Origin: JAJCYL01 sp040222875
Lineage (GTDB): Bacteria > Bacteroidota > Bacteroidia > Cytophagales > Cyclobacteriaceae
Assembly: GCA_040222875.1 (NCBI GenBank)
Contig: JAVKCG010000008.1
Span: 1-64,000, forward strand
Direction of reading: 5' to 3'
DNA: 64,000 nucleotides
Part shown: positions 50,637-60,153 of the stretch, one piece after another
How the letters are laid out: the number at the start of each line of letters is the position of its first letter
How positions within the stretch are numbered: the first letter of the stretch is position 1
The notes under the pieces: generated by a model
Told to the model about the DNA's origin: nothing
Databases searched by the model: none
The model's input: only the letters and a program-made list of their open reading frames with translations
Translations under genes and position numbers: made by a program

Positions 50637-52993
50637 ATAACTATGATTTCATCACCGGGGTTCACCTCTTTCAGTTGATTCATTTCCATAATCAATTCCA
50701 CCGGTAAATTTAACTTATTACCAATTTGATTCAGGTTTTCACCTTGGCTTACAACATAAGATTTAAAGTTTTTCCGAACATCCTTTTCTTCGAGGAGGTA
50801 CCGCATATTGATTGAGAAATATTGCGGTTTTAATGCCCTTACAACGGTGCCTTTAGCGAATACTGATTGGCCTGCACCATTATGTTTTGTTAAATGATCA
50901 ATTTCCACGCCCAATAGTTCCGAAGCCTTTTCAATTGCTAAATCTTTTCTCACCAGAAATATCTCAGGCTTTACATAGTTCACTATTTCCCTTGTATAAA
51001 TGGTGATTTCTGCTCTTCTATTAAATAGTCTTCCGTACCAGGTGTCATTGTTATTTGAAGGCCTGGTTTCACCATGCGCCACTACCCGTATTTTTTGAGG
51101 TATTACTCCTAAACCTGCCAAAAAATCAACGATTGTCAAGCCCCTTTCTTCACTTAACCGAAAGTTAAATGCATGATCTCCCCTCTCATCAGTATGTGTT
51201 TCAATATTTATCAGAACTATGTTCCTCGGGTCAAAGTCTGTCACAAGTTCTGATAGGGCGGCCTTACCCTCCTCTCTAAGCTTTGAGTCTCCGAAGTCAA
51301 AGTAGATATTTTCATAAAGTCGTTCATGAAAGAGACCGGATGTATCAGCAATTGTATGAGTTAACAAACTTGCTGGTGATTGAAAGCGATAGTTATCATT
51401 GAGATTGTGAACACTATCTACCAATAATTTAAAAGCGAACTTTCCATACTGATCAGCTTTTGTCAGAATCTCCAGGCTATCATTGATAACCAATTTCACC
51501 GATGCCAATGGTTTGTCAAGTTCCCCATGAATATTAGCGAATTGACTATCATCAACCAGTTTCTCAGATTTTTGAACTTGCGGCTGATATATCTCATAAC
51601 CAATAAAATCATCGGTTCGATAGGTGTGAAGTGCTAGTGACCGCATTTGACGATACCTTGCAACAATCAATCTTCTGTCCGAGAGATCATCGGCACTCAT
51701 TAACCCATCAAAGAAGACCTTTTCGTTCTCAATTGAGAATTTGTAAATGTTCATTGTCCGTGATTCTGTTCTGTTACTTGCAAAAAACCCAATAGAACCA
51801 TGAATATTGAGGTAAACGTCGTCCAGGCTTGAATTGAATGGAGGCCCAAGATTGTAAATCTGTGGTTCAAAAAATGATATGCCTTTGGCTATGTGAAAGT
51901 CGTAACCACCATAACCAATATGACCCTTGGAAGCGAAAACCAATGCTCTTAAAGTTGAAGAGAAGTAGGGGGCAATTTCATCTTCAGATGTATTGATCGC
52001 TTCCCCAAGATTTATCGCAGGTGACCATGTTTCCCCGAAACCTTTAATACTCATCCATAAATCCATGCCACCCTCACCACCCGGTCTGTCAGAAGCGAAA
52101 AACAGTGTATCTCCATTTTGTGTGATATATGGATGTTGCACTTGAGAATTTGGGTAGTTCACTTTATCATCTAATGAAACAGGGTTTGACCAACTTCCAT
52201 TATTTCTTTCTGATAAAAAGATATTGCACTGACTTCCGTTTTTTGCTTTGCAAGAAGTGAAATAAAACTTGTTCCCATCTTTCGTAAATGATCCGGAACC
52301 TTCGGCATAACTTGAATTTAATATATCAATTGACGGATCAGTTTCGTTCGCCCAGCCACCTGCAAAATTGTTTTTGAAGGAAAGTAAATCGGGTAAAAAC
52401 CCACCATATTTGTCATCCGTGAATTGTTTTCTGTTTACCTCCCTGGCTGTAACAATGATCAAATTTCCGGTTTTGGGGTCAACAACTGGTCCGAAGTCAT
52501 GGTAATCGGAATTAAATGCGTCAAGCCCCTTTATCTCGTATTTATCTTGCCTTGTCTGTTGCTTAAGCGCCAATTGGCACCCTTCTTTTTCCTCATGGGC
52601 TAACTTGGCCAAAGCCGGTGGGGTTTCATGATTGGCTAGCAGTACATTAAATATAGAATCAGCCTCACCATATTGTCCTGTTAGTTTCACCATCAAACCC
52701 ATCCAGTACTGTGCTGATAACTTGTTAGTCTTACTCGATGCAGCCAAATGTTCAAACTGGTTCTCGGCTTTTTGATATTGAAGACTTCGATATAAAACTA
52801 ACCCGAGATTAAACCTCAATATCTCATCTTGAGGGCTAATACTCACGGCCTCCTGATAGTATTCAGCAGCTTCTTTAAAGCGTCCAAGATCCGCATATTC
52901 CTCAGCAAGCCTTTTGAGTTTAACAACAGATTGGCTGCTGCCATGAAATGACAATATTGTGAGAGCGAAAAACATGATGAAGACCTTTTTCAA
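50600..52993 (-). CDS. OmpA-family protein with TPR, PD40 and C-terminal LysM (PorE/SprE-like anchor)
   Basis: A 797-residue exported protein. After a signal peptide come TPRs (about 20-110), six-bladed PD40/WD40-like repeats (about 150-430, with GTFYFTSCKAKNGSQCNIF and TLFFASDRPGGEGGMDLW), and a carboxypeptidase-regulatory-like segment (about 480-555). An OmpA peptidoglycan-binding domain follows (IYFDFGDSKLREEGKAAL, then ETHTDERGDHAFNFRLSEERG). This is the PorE architecture of type IX secretion. Unusually, the protein continues beyond OmpA into a LysM domain (SQGENLNQIGNKLNLPVELIMEMNQ), giving it two peptidoglycan-binding modules. The start is TTG at 52993, overlapping the PorP/SprF stop (TTGA). 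Confidence 0.92.
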   Translation of the reverse strand: MKKVFIMFFALTILSFHGSSQSVVKLKRLAEEYADLGRFKEAAEYYQEAVSISPQDEILRFNLGLVLYRSLQYQKAENQFEHLAASSKTNKLSAQYWMGLMVKLTGQYGEADSIFNVLLANHETPPALAKLAHEEKEGCQLALKQQTRQDKYEIKGLDAFNSDYHDFGPVVDPKTGNLIIVTAREVNRKQFTDDKYGGFLPDLLSFKNNFAGGWANETDPSIDILNSSYAEGSGSFTKDGNKFYFTSCKAKNGSQCNIFLSERNNGSWSNPVSLDDKVNYPNSQVQHPYITQNGDTLFFASDRPGGEGGMDLWMSIKGFGETWSPAINLGEAINTSEDEIAPYFSSTLRALVFASKGHIGYGGYDFHIAKGISFFEPQIYNLGPPFNSSLDDVYLNIHGSIGFFASNRTESRTMNIYKFSIENEKVFFDGLMSADDLSDRRLIVARYRQMRSLALHTYRTDDFIGYEIYQPQVQKSEKLVDDSQFANIHGELDKPLASVKLVINDSLEILTKADQYGKFAFKLLVDSVHNLNDNYRFQSPASLLTHTIADTSGLFHERLYENIYFDFGDSKLREEGKAALSELVTDFDPRNIVLINIETHTDERGDHAFNFRLSEERGLTIVDFLAGLGVIPQKIRVVAHGETRPSNNNDTWYGRLFNRRAEITIYTREIVNYVKPEIFLVRKDLAIEKASELLGVEIDHLTKHNGAGQSVFAKGTVVRALKPQYFSINMRYLLEEKDVRKNFKSYVVSQGENLNQIGNKLNLPVELIMEMNQLKEVNPGDEIIVIQPDRSMKAPQL

Positions 52994-54024
52994 AATAAAG
53001 GATTTGAGATCTTAGTGATGCTTCGTGACTTTTGAAGGCGATAGGAGATTGACACTTCCAGGGCACCGTTATTTTGGGCTGTGACATCATTATTATTAAA
53101 AGTCCGCGTATTGAGGTCGTAGCTAAATCCAACTCTTAATGATTCAACCTCAAGCCCAATAGTTCCGATAACAGAATCATTAAGTCTATACCATCCGCCA
53201 ACCTGCAAAAGCACACTTTTTTTGGAAAGGGTGTTACTCACCAACCTTGACCAGTAAATGCCCACGTTAGCTTGATAAGAACCAGATTGGTAGAGTAATA
53301 AAAGGGTGGGATGTACTGAGGTTTTCGGATTAATTTCTGATTCGCTTGCCGCATGCAACCTAATTACCGGCGATTCTCTTGTTGTACCAAAACCGCTATT
53401 GGTTTTTGGTACATTCAGGTTATCAATAGCAATGCCAACCACCACGCTCTTATCCCTGACATAAATATTATCGTGGTTATGAACCGCATAGATCATCCCA
53501 AAATTAAAAACCGGATAAGCGTCACTATTTGCGGTAACATCTTCTTGAGGTAATGAGTCGTCGAATCCGATATAGGGATTGTATTGAGATCCCCAACGAA
53601 GTGGACCAGTATCAAGTGAATTAATTACAATGCCACCCTGTAAACCAAAGGTTAGATATTGGGGTCGTAACCTGTCTAATCTAAGTGAGTATGCACCCGC
53701 ACCTAGTACCTTATGAGTTACATAGATGCCGTTAAACCCCCGTTTTTCACGAAAGACAGATAGGGCAGCCCCACCAGATTGTAAAGTTTTGGTAGTTGTG
53801 GTAAGGTAGGGCATTGATAATGTGAGCTGTGATAAGTCGCTGAATGAGCCGTCATTTATCTTTCCTGAGTTTTTATGATTTATACTCAAAGTAGGCTCCG
53901 CTATAATCCCCGCGAATGCCGGGTTTAAAAAAATTGGGGATGCATAGTATTGTGAGAATTGAGTGTTTTGAGAAAAAACTGCCCAAGAAGAGAGGGACAA
54001 TATAATTGTCATTACCAGTTTCAT
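52990..54024 (-). CDS. PorP/SprF-family type IX secretion outer membrane protein
   Basis: A 344-residue beta-barrel protein with a signal peptide (MTIILSLSSWAVFSQ). The conserved mature start is NTQFSQYYASPIFLNPAFAG, the hallmark of PorP/SprF. GFNGIYVTHKVLGAGAYS and DKSVVVGIAIDNLNVPKTNSGF are later strands. Such proteins act with one type IX secretion substrate, helping to export or attach it. Both neighbours overlap it by 4 bases, placing it between a CHU_C-type secreted protein and an OmpA/PorE-like anchor, which would be its partners. Confidence 0.93.
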   Translation of the reverse strand: MKLVMTIILSLSSWAVFSQNTQFSQYYASPIFLNPAFAGIIAEPTLSINHKNSGKINDGSFSDLSQLTLSMPYLTTTTKTLQSGGAALSVFREKRGFNGIYVTHKVLGAGAYSLRLDRLRPQYLTFGLQGGIVINSLDTGPLRWGSQYNPYIGFDDSLPQEDVTANSDAYPVFNFGMIYAVHNHDNIYVRDKSVVVGIAIDNLNVPKTNSGFGTTRESPVIRLHAASESEINPKTSVHPTLLLLYQSGSYQANVGIYWSRLVSNTLSKKSVLLQVGGWYRLNDSVIGTIGLEVESLRVGFSYDLNTRTFNNNDVTAQNNGALEVSISYRLQKSRSITKISNPLF

Positions 54025-55208
54025 GGCAGCAGCAGAAAGGAACCTGATTCATCAAAGCTTCCAGAGATAGTGTGAACAAATACTTTATAAAAGTAGATGC
54101 CCTGTGGTGACTTAGATGAGCCATTATTGCCGTCCCAGCCAATCATATCCAGATCTGGTGAGGCCTGTGATATATGATAAACTTGACTGTTGAAGTTGTC
54201 CCAAATTGTCATTTCTATAAAATCAATTTCAATGCCTTTCAGAAATGGCCTGAATGTTCTGTTTTCTGACAAATTAGAATTTGGCGAAAAGACGTTTGGA
54301 ACGTAGAACCTTAGTCCGGTACTGATTGGCATAATGCCAAGGGCCAGCTCATTGGTTTTGCCAGGTTCAAGCAATATTGTTTTGCTGCTTGTAATGTTTC
54401 CGAATGACACGGAATCCGTGGACAAAATTTCTTGTGTGCCCAAAGGCCGATAACTGATGCCATCCTTGAAAGCGATCACCGGTGAATACCTGAAAGCTCT
54501 AATGGGCTGGGCATTGCTCAGGTTTTGTAAATCAAATCCGCTAAAATCAATCGATAACTTGGAGGATGCTACAGAGCCCAAATAGTCAATTCTCCAACAT
54601 GCTTTAGTAGCCAGTCCAGTTAATGAATCCCCTGGAGTTAAATCTTGTTCTAGTGGCTTGTGAATTTCCACCTTTATGAAGCCTTCATTAGGTACATTAT
54701 TCATGCTTAATGCATTAAATGAGCCTTCTATACCCATTGGAAACTCAAGCCTTGAGCCCTTACTTTTTTGCCATAACCCACCTTCAATATGCGAGAAATC
54801 ATTACCACCTAAGGTTTCCTCCTCAACCAATAAAGCGGAACCAGTAGTAAAAAGTACGCCGTCATCCAGAAACAGACTGTTTGCAATCAGCGAATCTGTT
54901 TGTAACTGTACACCACGGGCATTATTGATTATTAATCTGTCCAGATCAACAACTTCTCCATTTAAAACTTGAAACCTTTCCCCCTTGAACTCTACGTTAC
55001 CTAGTGGTGTATTTGACTGAACGTTTACGTCGCCTTTTAGGCTCAGTAGACCCCCATTCTGAACGTTACCGTAGATAGTGGCATCCATACCTACTGAAAT
55101 GCCTGCTGAACTTCCGATGTAAATTGTACTTAGGCGATCTATAGTAAACTCCTGACCCGAAACGCTATGGAAGAGAATGAGGGGCAGTATGAAAAAAGTC
55201 CACCTCAT
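54021..55208 (-). CDS. Type IX-secreted surface protein with CHU_C-like (type B) C-terminal domain
   Basis: A 395-residue protein with a signal peptide (FFILPLILFHSVSGQ). The first half is a repetitive beta structure (SSAGISVGMDATIYGNVQNGGLLSLKGDVNV...), as in right-handed beta helices. The C-terminal about 90 residues start YVPNVFSPNSN and end YFYKVFVHTISGSFDESGSFLLL, with WDGNNGSSKSPQGIYFYK in the middle. This matches the type B gliding motility-associated sorting domain (CHU_C). That domain needs a PorP/SprF partner, which is the next gene. It is translationally coupled to both neighbours. Confidence 0.88.
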   Translation of the reverse strand: MRWTFFILPLILFHSVSGQEFTIDRLSTIYIGSSAGISVGMDATIYGNVQNGGLLSLKGDVNVQSNTPLGNVEFKGERFQVLNGEVVDLDRLIINNARGVQLQTDSLIANSLFLDDGVLFTTGSALLVEEETLGGNDFSHIEGGLWQKSKGSRLEFPMGIEGSFNALSMNNVPNEGFIKVEIHKPLEQDLTPGDSLTGLATKACWRIDYLGSVASSKLSIDFSGFDLQNLSNAQPIRAFRYSPVIAFKDGISYRPLGTQEILSTDSVSFGNITSSKTILLEPGKTNELALGIMPISTGLRFYVPNVFSPNSNLSENRTFRPFLKGIEIDFIEMTIWDNFNSQVYHISQASPDLDMIGWDGNNGSSKSPQGIYFYKVFVHTISGSFDESGSFLLLP

Positions 55209-57670
55209 TGATCACCGAATGCTTTTGATTTATTAATCAGCAATAAAATTGATTGCAGTTGCTCCTGAAGCATCGTTATCTGGACAGCTTGTTCGCTATT
55301 AATTATTACCTGTTTTCCCAGTTCTGATCCATAAAAATCAATGCGATTCTGTTGTTCTTTCAAGGCCTGGAGCAATACAGGTATCATGCCGTTGTAGTTT
55401 ACAGATTTCACCCCATTAGGCTGTGTAATTACTAGATCAGGAAAGTACTCTTCCAGTTGTTGTGCAATGAACCCATATTGAATTCCTGGCTGGTTTTCAT
55501 CTTTCCAATAGTACGTATAACCTTTCACTGGCAATAGTTTTTCAAGAATATTGGCCAGCGGAATAGTGTCTCGCTTTAACCTCTCATCGCTTAGTCCAGT
55601 TGCAGTGATTTGCCCACGATTATTATAAGTCACGCTTCCACCTATAACGATATTGTAAGTTGTTCCAGATGTGACGTCAGTCATTTGTAATTGTCCTCCT
55701 GATGTCTCCAGACCTGAGCTTGCTGCCAGGTCAATATCCAATGCGCTTCCTGCACCGCCAGTTATTCCATCCCCGGCGACAGATACATTCAGATCGTCTG
55801 CAGTGATTGTACCATTAGAAATTTGAGTAGTAGTGACATTATCTAATAATGCTAATGCCCCAAGAGCTGCCCAGGAAGCCGCAGTTCCATTGGTTGTTAA
55901 AAAAGAACCGCTGTTTCCAGCTTGATCTGGCAATTCGATTTCATTATTAGGGTCGGCATCGGCATCGTCAAGGCTGGCCACATCTATGGTAAAGCTGGGA
56001 TAAGTTCCACCTATATCTACATTGCCAGCTCCGCCATCAGCCAATGAAACTGTTTGGTCTGGCGAACTATTGGTGACCTGAAAGTCCTGCCCTGTCTGGT
56101 TTACTGATATGCCAGTTCCGGCACTTACCGTTTGGTTCTCATTAGTGGGGTCTGCATCGGCATCGTCAAGGCTGGCCACATCGATGGTAAAGCTGGGATA
56201 AGTTCCACCGATATCTACATTGCCGGCACCGCCATCAGCTAATGAAACTGTTTGATCTGGCGAACTATTGGTTACCTGAAAGTCCTGTCCTGTCTGGTTG
56301 ACGGATATGCCAGTACCAGCACTTACGGTTTGGTTTTCATTTGTGGGGTCTGAATCGGCGTCGTCAAGGCTGGCCACATCGATGGTAAAGCTGGGATAAG
56401 TTCCACCGATATCTACATTGCCAGCACCGCCATCAGCTAATGAAACTGTTTGGTCTGGCGAACTATTGGTGACCTGAAAGTCCTGCCCTGTCTGGTTGAC
56501 TGATATGCCAGTACCAGCACTTACGGTTTGGTTTTCATTGGTAGGGTCTGCATCGGCATCGTCGAGGCTGGCCACATCGATGGTAAAGCTGGGGTAAGTT
56601 CCGCCTATATCTACATTGCCGGCACCACCATCAGCCAATGACACTGTTTGGTCTGGAGAACTATTGGTGACCTGAAAGTCCTGTCCTGTCTGGTTGACTG
56701 AAATGCCAGCTCCGGCACTTACAGTTTGGTTCTCATTGGTAGGGTCGGCATCGGCATCGTCGAGGCTGGCTACATCGATGGTAAAGCTGGGATAAGTTCC
56801 ACCTATATCTACATTTCCAGCCCCGCCATCAGCTAATGAAACTGTTTGGTCTGGCGAACTATTGGTGACCTGAAAGTCTTGCCCTGTCTGGTTGACTGAA
56901 ATGCCAGTACCAGCACTTACGGTCTGGTTCTCATTTGTGGGGTCGGCATCGGCATCGTCTACATTGAGGTTAAGTGTTGAGCCATCGGATATGGCAATAT
57001 TTCCAGCTGTACCTGAAGTGCTGATGTCCTGAATTTCATTGGTTATACTGAGGTCAATATCGTCTGGTACTCCCGTAAGGCTACTAAAGTCTCCATCAAA
57101 ATCATCTTCGACATTGTTGTCATAACTACCAAGGTCAATTACGCTATTAATTGGATCCCCACTCAGGCTAATTATACCATCCACAAAAACCAACGACTGA
57201 ATTTCATTTGTACTATCTCCATCAACTTCAACAGTCCTTAGATCACCAATGTCGATGGAATTGCCATTTGATAAGCTAAGTATATCATTTGTTCTTACCA
57301 GTGTTTGGTTGAGGTTACTTAAGTCAATCGAATTTCCATCACTAATTGACAGAACAAAAGAATCGTAACTCAATTGGGGGTTGGAAACCTCACTCAGTAG
57401 AGGTCGCCACTCGCTAGTTGACCAATAATAGAAACCTGTAAGTTCATTATCAAAAACTAACAGGCCATTCTCATTGGTTGTCAGAGATAAGGCTAAACGT
57501 TGTTCAGTAGTAAGGCGGGGAACCAAAAAACCCTGGTTATTGTCTGGAGCAACCAATTCCAATACGGCATGGTTGTTCGGAGTGGATGTATTGATACCCA
57601 CCGATCTATCTTGCGAGAATACCGAATAGCTGGCCGCGAACATGTATATAACATACATGAGTATTCGCAT
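55205..57670 (-). CDS. S74-chaperoned repeat fibre protein
   Basis: An 821-residue protein with a signal peptide (YVIYMFAASYSVFS), first in the four-gene operon. After an N-terminal region (SVGINTSTPNNHAVLELV, then FDNELTGFYYWSTSEW, a Bacteroidota collar-like pattern) come five exact-length 66-residue repeats. They end near residue 570. The C-terminus is an S74 intramolecular chaperone: SDERLKRDTIPL, YGFIAQQLEEYFPDLV and SVNYNGMIPVLLQALKEQ, with the SDxRLK cleavage motif and a trailing coiled coil. S74 domains trimerise and then cut themselves off phage tail spikes, so this is probably a trimeric surface fibre. Confidence 0.92.
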   Translation of the reverse strand: MRILMYVIYMFAASYSVFSQDRSVGINTSTPNNHAVLELVAPDNNQGFLVPRLTTEQRLALSLTTNENGLLVFDNELTGFYYWSTSEWRPLLSEVSNPQLSYDSFVLSISDGNSIDLSNLNQTLVRTNDILSLSNGNSIDIGDLRTVEVDGDSTNEIQSLVFVDGIISLSGDPINSVIDLGSYDNNVEDDFDGDFSSLTGVPDDIDLSITNEIQDISTSGTAGNIAISDGSTLNLNVDDADADPTNENQTVSAGTGISVNQTGQDFQVTNSSPDQTVSLADGGAGNVDIGGTYPSFTIDVASLDDADADPTNENQTVSAGAGISVNQTGQDFQVTNSSPDQTVSLADGGAGNVDIGGTYPSFTIDVASLDDADADPTNENQTVSAGTGISVNQTGQDFQVTNSSPDQTVSLADGGAGNVDIGGTYPSFTIDVASLDDADSDPTNENQTVSAGTGISVNQTGQDFQVTNSSPDQTVSLADGGAGNVDIGGTYPSFTIDVASLDDADADPTNENQTVSAGTGISVNQTGQDFQVTNSSPDQTVSLADGGAGNVDIGGTYPSFTIDVASLDDADADPNNEIELPDQAGNSGSFLTTNGTAASWAALGALALLDNVTTTQISNGTITADDLNVSVAGDGITGGAGSALDIDLAASSGLETSGGQLQMTDVTSGTTYNIVIGGSVTYNNRGQITATGLSDERLKRDTIPLANILEKLLPVKGYTYYWKDENQPGIQYGFIAQQLEEYFPDLVITQPNGVKSVNYNGMIPVLLQALKEQQNRIDFYGSELGKQVIINSEQAVQITMLQEQLQSILLLINKSKAFGDQ
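55970..56959 (-). repeat. Five tandem 198-bp coding repeats
   Basis: Five back-to-back units of exactly 198 bp (66 residues), each starting DDADADPTNENQTVSAG and ending SFTIDVASL, followed by a partial sixth starting at 55969. Copies differ by few and mostly silent bases, so unit number can change by recombination. One copy has GAG for GTG (SAGAG), and one has DDADSD. Confidence 0.95.
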
Positions 57671-57850
57671 ATGATTCGACTTAAAGACCCCTAATAATTC
57701 TAAAAAACCCTAAATAAGTTCTATAACAAATAAATATACGACTTCACTAGCTTTACTGGATTGCTTTTCGACAAACAAGCACTAATCCATAGATGAACGG
57801 TACTATCTTGCCCATTGAAGAACTTCGACTTATTTGGGATTGACAAAATG

Positions 57851-59179
57851 TTACACCAACCCCCTTGCCTTAAGTTCCAGGTATTTATTAATGCTATTTA
57901 CAGTCAGATCCTGTGGTGTGGTCAATAGTGACTGGATTCCGTAATTCTTAAGTTCTTTAACTATTTGCTTTTTCTCAAATTCGAACTTCTCCGCAATTGT
58001 TTTAACATAGATGCCTTCGATAGTTTCTACTTTTTCTGAAGCCAACTCCGAAAGTTCCGTATTCTTAAAAATGACACAAACCAGCAAATGGTTTGCAGCC
58101 ATCTTCAATAAAAATGGCAGCTGCCTTTTTACTGCAGCAATTGATTCAAAATTTGTAAAAAGCAGCATTAAACTCCGTTGATTAATCTTGTGCCTTATGA
58201 ATGAAAAAAGCATCCCATAATTGGATTCCTTCCAGGCAGTTTTCTGGGAATAAAGTGCTTCTGAAATTAGGTGCATTTGCCGAGGACGGCTACTCGCTGG
58301 TACAATCGTTCCAATTTTATGTTGGTAAGTGATTAAACCAGCTTTGTCACTTTTTTTCAGGGCAATATTAGAAAGTGCTAAAGCGGCATTTATGCTGTAA
58401 TCCAAAAGTGACATTCCTTCAAAAGGCAGTTGCATGACCCTGCCCTTATCAATTACACAATACACTTGCTGCGAACGTTCATCTTGAAATGAGTTAACCA
58501 TCAGCTGCGATTTTCTGGCTGTAGCTTGCCAGTTCACAGTTCTATAATCGTCGCCTTGAACATAATCTTTGATTTGTTCAAACTCCATGTTATGACCCAG
58601 CCGTCGGATTTTTTTTATGCCATATTCTGTGAGGTAATTTGATATAGCTAAAAATTCGAATTTCTTCATCTGAATAAATGACGGGTAAACCGGCAACTCA
58701 GCATCTTCATTAAACTGATATCGCCTTTTTACAAATCCTATTTGCGTGGAGGCAAACACATTCAATGCACCAAATTTGTACCTCCCCCGCTTTACAGGCT
58801 TTAGGGAATAATGAAGTTCTGAGCGTTCTCCTTTTTTTAACCGTCTGCGAAGCCCAAAGTCCCGCTTTTGAAATTGCTCCGGAAGCTCATCGATCAGGAT
58901 AAAATAAGCCTGAAAAGGGTACTTATTTGAAAGATAAATTTTGACCAGGTTCTCATCTCCATTTGACAACTTCTCAGGCAATAATCGATGGGCAGATACT
59001 GCATCATTTCCAAAAAGCATCCATAAATCAGTAATGGAAAAGAAAAGGGCAAGGCCGAACAACAATTGACCGACTGCCAGTAGTGGCGAAATCAAAAAAG
59101 ACAAAATGAAAACCACGACAATAAATATTGCAATGCCGAAAAACCTATTCGTTAGGTATGTTGCCTTCAGGATCTTCAA
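57851..59179 (-). CDS. DUF58 domain protein
   Basis: A 442-residue membrane-anchored protein with two hydrophobic segments near the N-terminus (about 12-50) and a DUF58 domain with the conserved LGHNMEFEQIKDYVQGDDYRTVNWQATARKSQLMVNSFQDERSQQVYCVID. The C-terminal VWA-like fold continues through SLMLLFTNFES. It is the usual partner of the MoxR AAA ATPase, encoded directly upstream, whose stop it overlaps (TTGA). The role of MoxR-DUF58 pairs is thought to be chaperone-like activation of complexes, but is not known for this group. Confidence 0.93.
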   Translation of the reverse strand: MKILKATYLTNRFFGIAIFIVVVFILSFLISPLLAVGQLLFGLALFFSITDLWMLFGNDAVSAHRLLPEKLSNGDENLVKIYLSNKYPFQAYFILIDELPEQFQKRDFGLRRRLKKGERSELHYSLKPVKRGRYKFGALNVFASTQIGFVKRRYQFNEDAELPVYPSFIQMKKFEFLAISNYLTEYGIKKIRRLGHNMEFEQIKDYVQGDDYRTVNWQATARKSQLMVNSFQDERSQQVYCVIDKGRVMQLPFEGMSLLDYSINAALALSNIALKKSDKAGLITYQHKIGTIVPASSRPRQMHLISEALYSQKTAWKESNYGMLFSFIRHKINQRSLMLLFTNFESIAAVKRQLPFLLKMAANHLLVCVIFKNTELSELASEKVETIEGIYVKTIAEKFEFEKKQIVKELKNYGIQSLLTTPQDLTVNSINKYLELKARGLV

Positions 59180-60153
59180 CGTGGTACTTCAATTTTTTCC
59201 ACGATGGCCTTGACAACCTCTCCAGCCGTTATGCCTTCCATCTCTTTTTCAGGTGTGAGAATTAGCCTGTGCTCCATTACTGGCCCCGTAAGTTGCTGAA
59301 TATCTTCAGGTGTCACAAAATCCCGCCCATTGATGACCGCCAGTGCTTTTGCACCTTTGAGCAGTGAAATAGAAGCCCTTGGAGAAGCTCCTAAGTAAAG
59401 TGAAGGGTGGTTTCGAGTTTCATAAACGATTTTTGTGATGTAATCAAACAGGTGCTCCTCAACGAAAACTTCAGCCGTAATTTGTCTGAGCTTGTTTATT
59501 TCATCACCACCAAGCACCTTTTCAACAACCTCAAGATTTAGGATATTTCGGCTTTCGTGTATCGATTTTAAGATATCAATCTCATTTTCCAGAGTTGGAT
59601 AGTCCACTTTTATTTTAAACAAGAAGCGGTCTAGCTGGGCCTCTGGCAAGCGATAAGTGCCTTCCTGCTCAACTGGATTTTGTGTAGCCATTACCAGAAA
59701 AGGGGTGCTCATAGGATAGGTTTCCCCGTCAATGGTTACCTGGACCTCCTCCATTACCTCGAACAAGGCGGCCTGTGTTTTGGCTGGTGCCCGGTTAATC
59801 TCATCTATCAATATAATGTTAGCGAAAATCGGCCCTTGACGGAATTCGAAAACGGCGTTCTTCATGTTGAAAACTGATGTGCCGAGTACATCTGAAGGCA
59901 TTAAATCAGGGGTGAATTGGATTCGGGAGAATTCGAGGCCGATTGTTCTTGCCAAGGTTTTGGCAGTCATGGTTTTGGCGACACCTGGCACTCCTTCTAG
60001 TAAAACATGTCCATCGGCCAGCAATGCAACCATCAATAAATTGATCATTTCATGTTGACCAACTATTACCTTCCCTACTTCATTTCTAACCTTCTCAACA
60101 TTTTCCTTTATGGGTTCAAGGTCTATTCTGCTTTTAAAATCCTGTTCTGACAT
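59176..60153 (-). CDS. MoxR-family AAA+ ATPase
   Basis: A 325-residue AAA_3 ATPase. It has Walker A LLEGVPGVAKTMTAKTL, Walker B NIILIDEINRAPAKTQAALFEVMEE, sensor 1 FLVMATQNPVEQEGTYRLPEAQLDRF and an AAA-lid with SPRASISLLKGAKALA. It works as a ring-shaped ATPase with a DUF58/VWA partner, encoded next. The stop of the upstream DUF4350 gene adjoins it. Confidence 0.95.
   Translation of the reverse strand: MSEQDFKSRIDLEPIKENVEKVRNEVGKVIVGQHEMINLLMVALLADGHVLLEGVPGVAKTMTAKTLARTIGLEFSRIQFTPDLMPSDVLGTSVFNMKNAVFEFRQGPIFANIILIDEINRAPAKTQAALFEVMEEVQVTIDGETYPMSTPFLVMATQNPVEQEGTYRLPEAQLDRFLFKIKVDYPTLENEIDILKSIHESRNILNLEVVEKVLGGDEINKLRQITAEVFVEEHLFDYITKIVYETRNHPSLYLGASPRASISLLKGAKALAVINGRDFVTPEDIQQLTGPVMEHRLILTPEKEMEGITAGEVVKAIVEKIEVPR

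Noticed and set aside
55970..56959. CRISPR-like or non-coding tandem repeats
   Set aside because: Units are adjoining, 198 bp long, in frame, with no spacers; they encode the repeats of the fibre protein.
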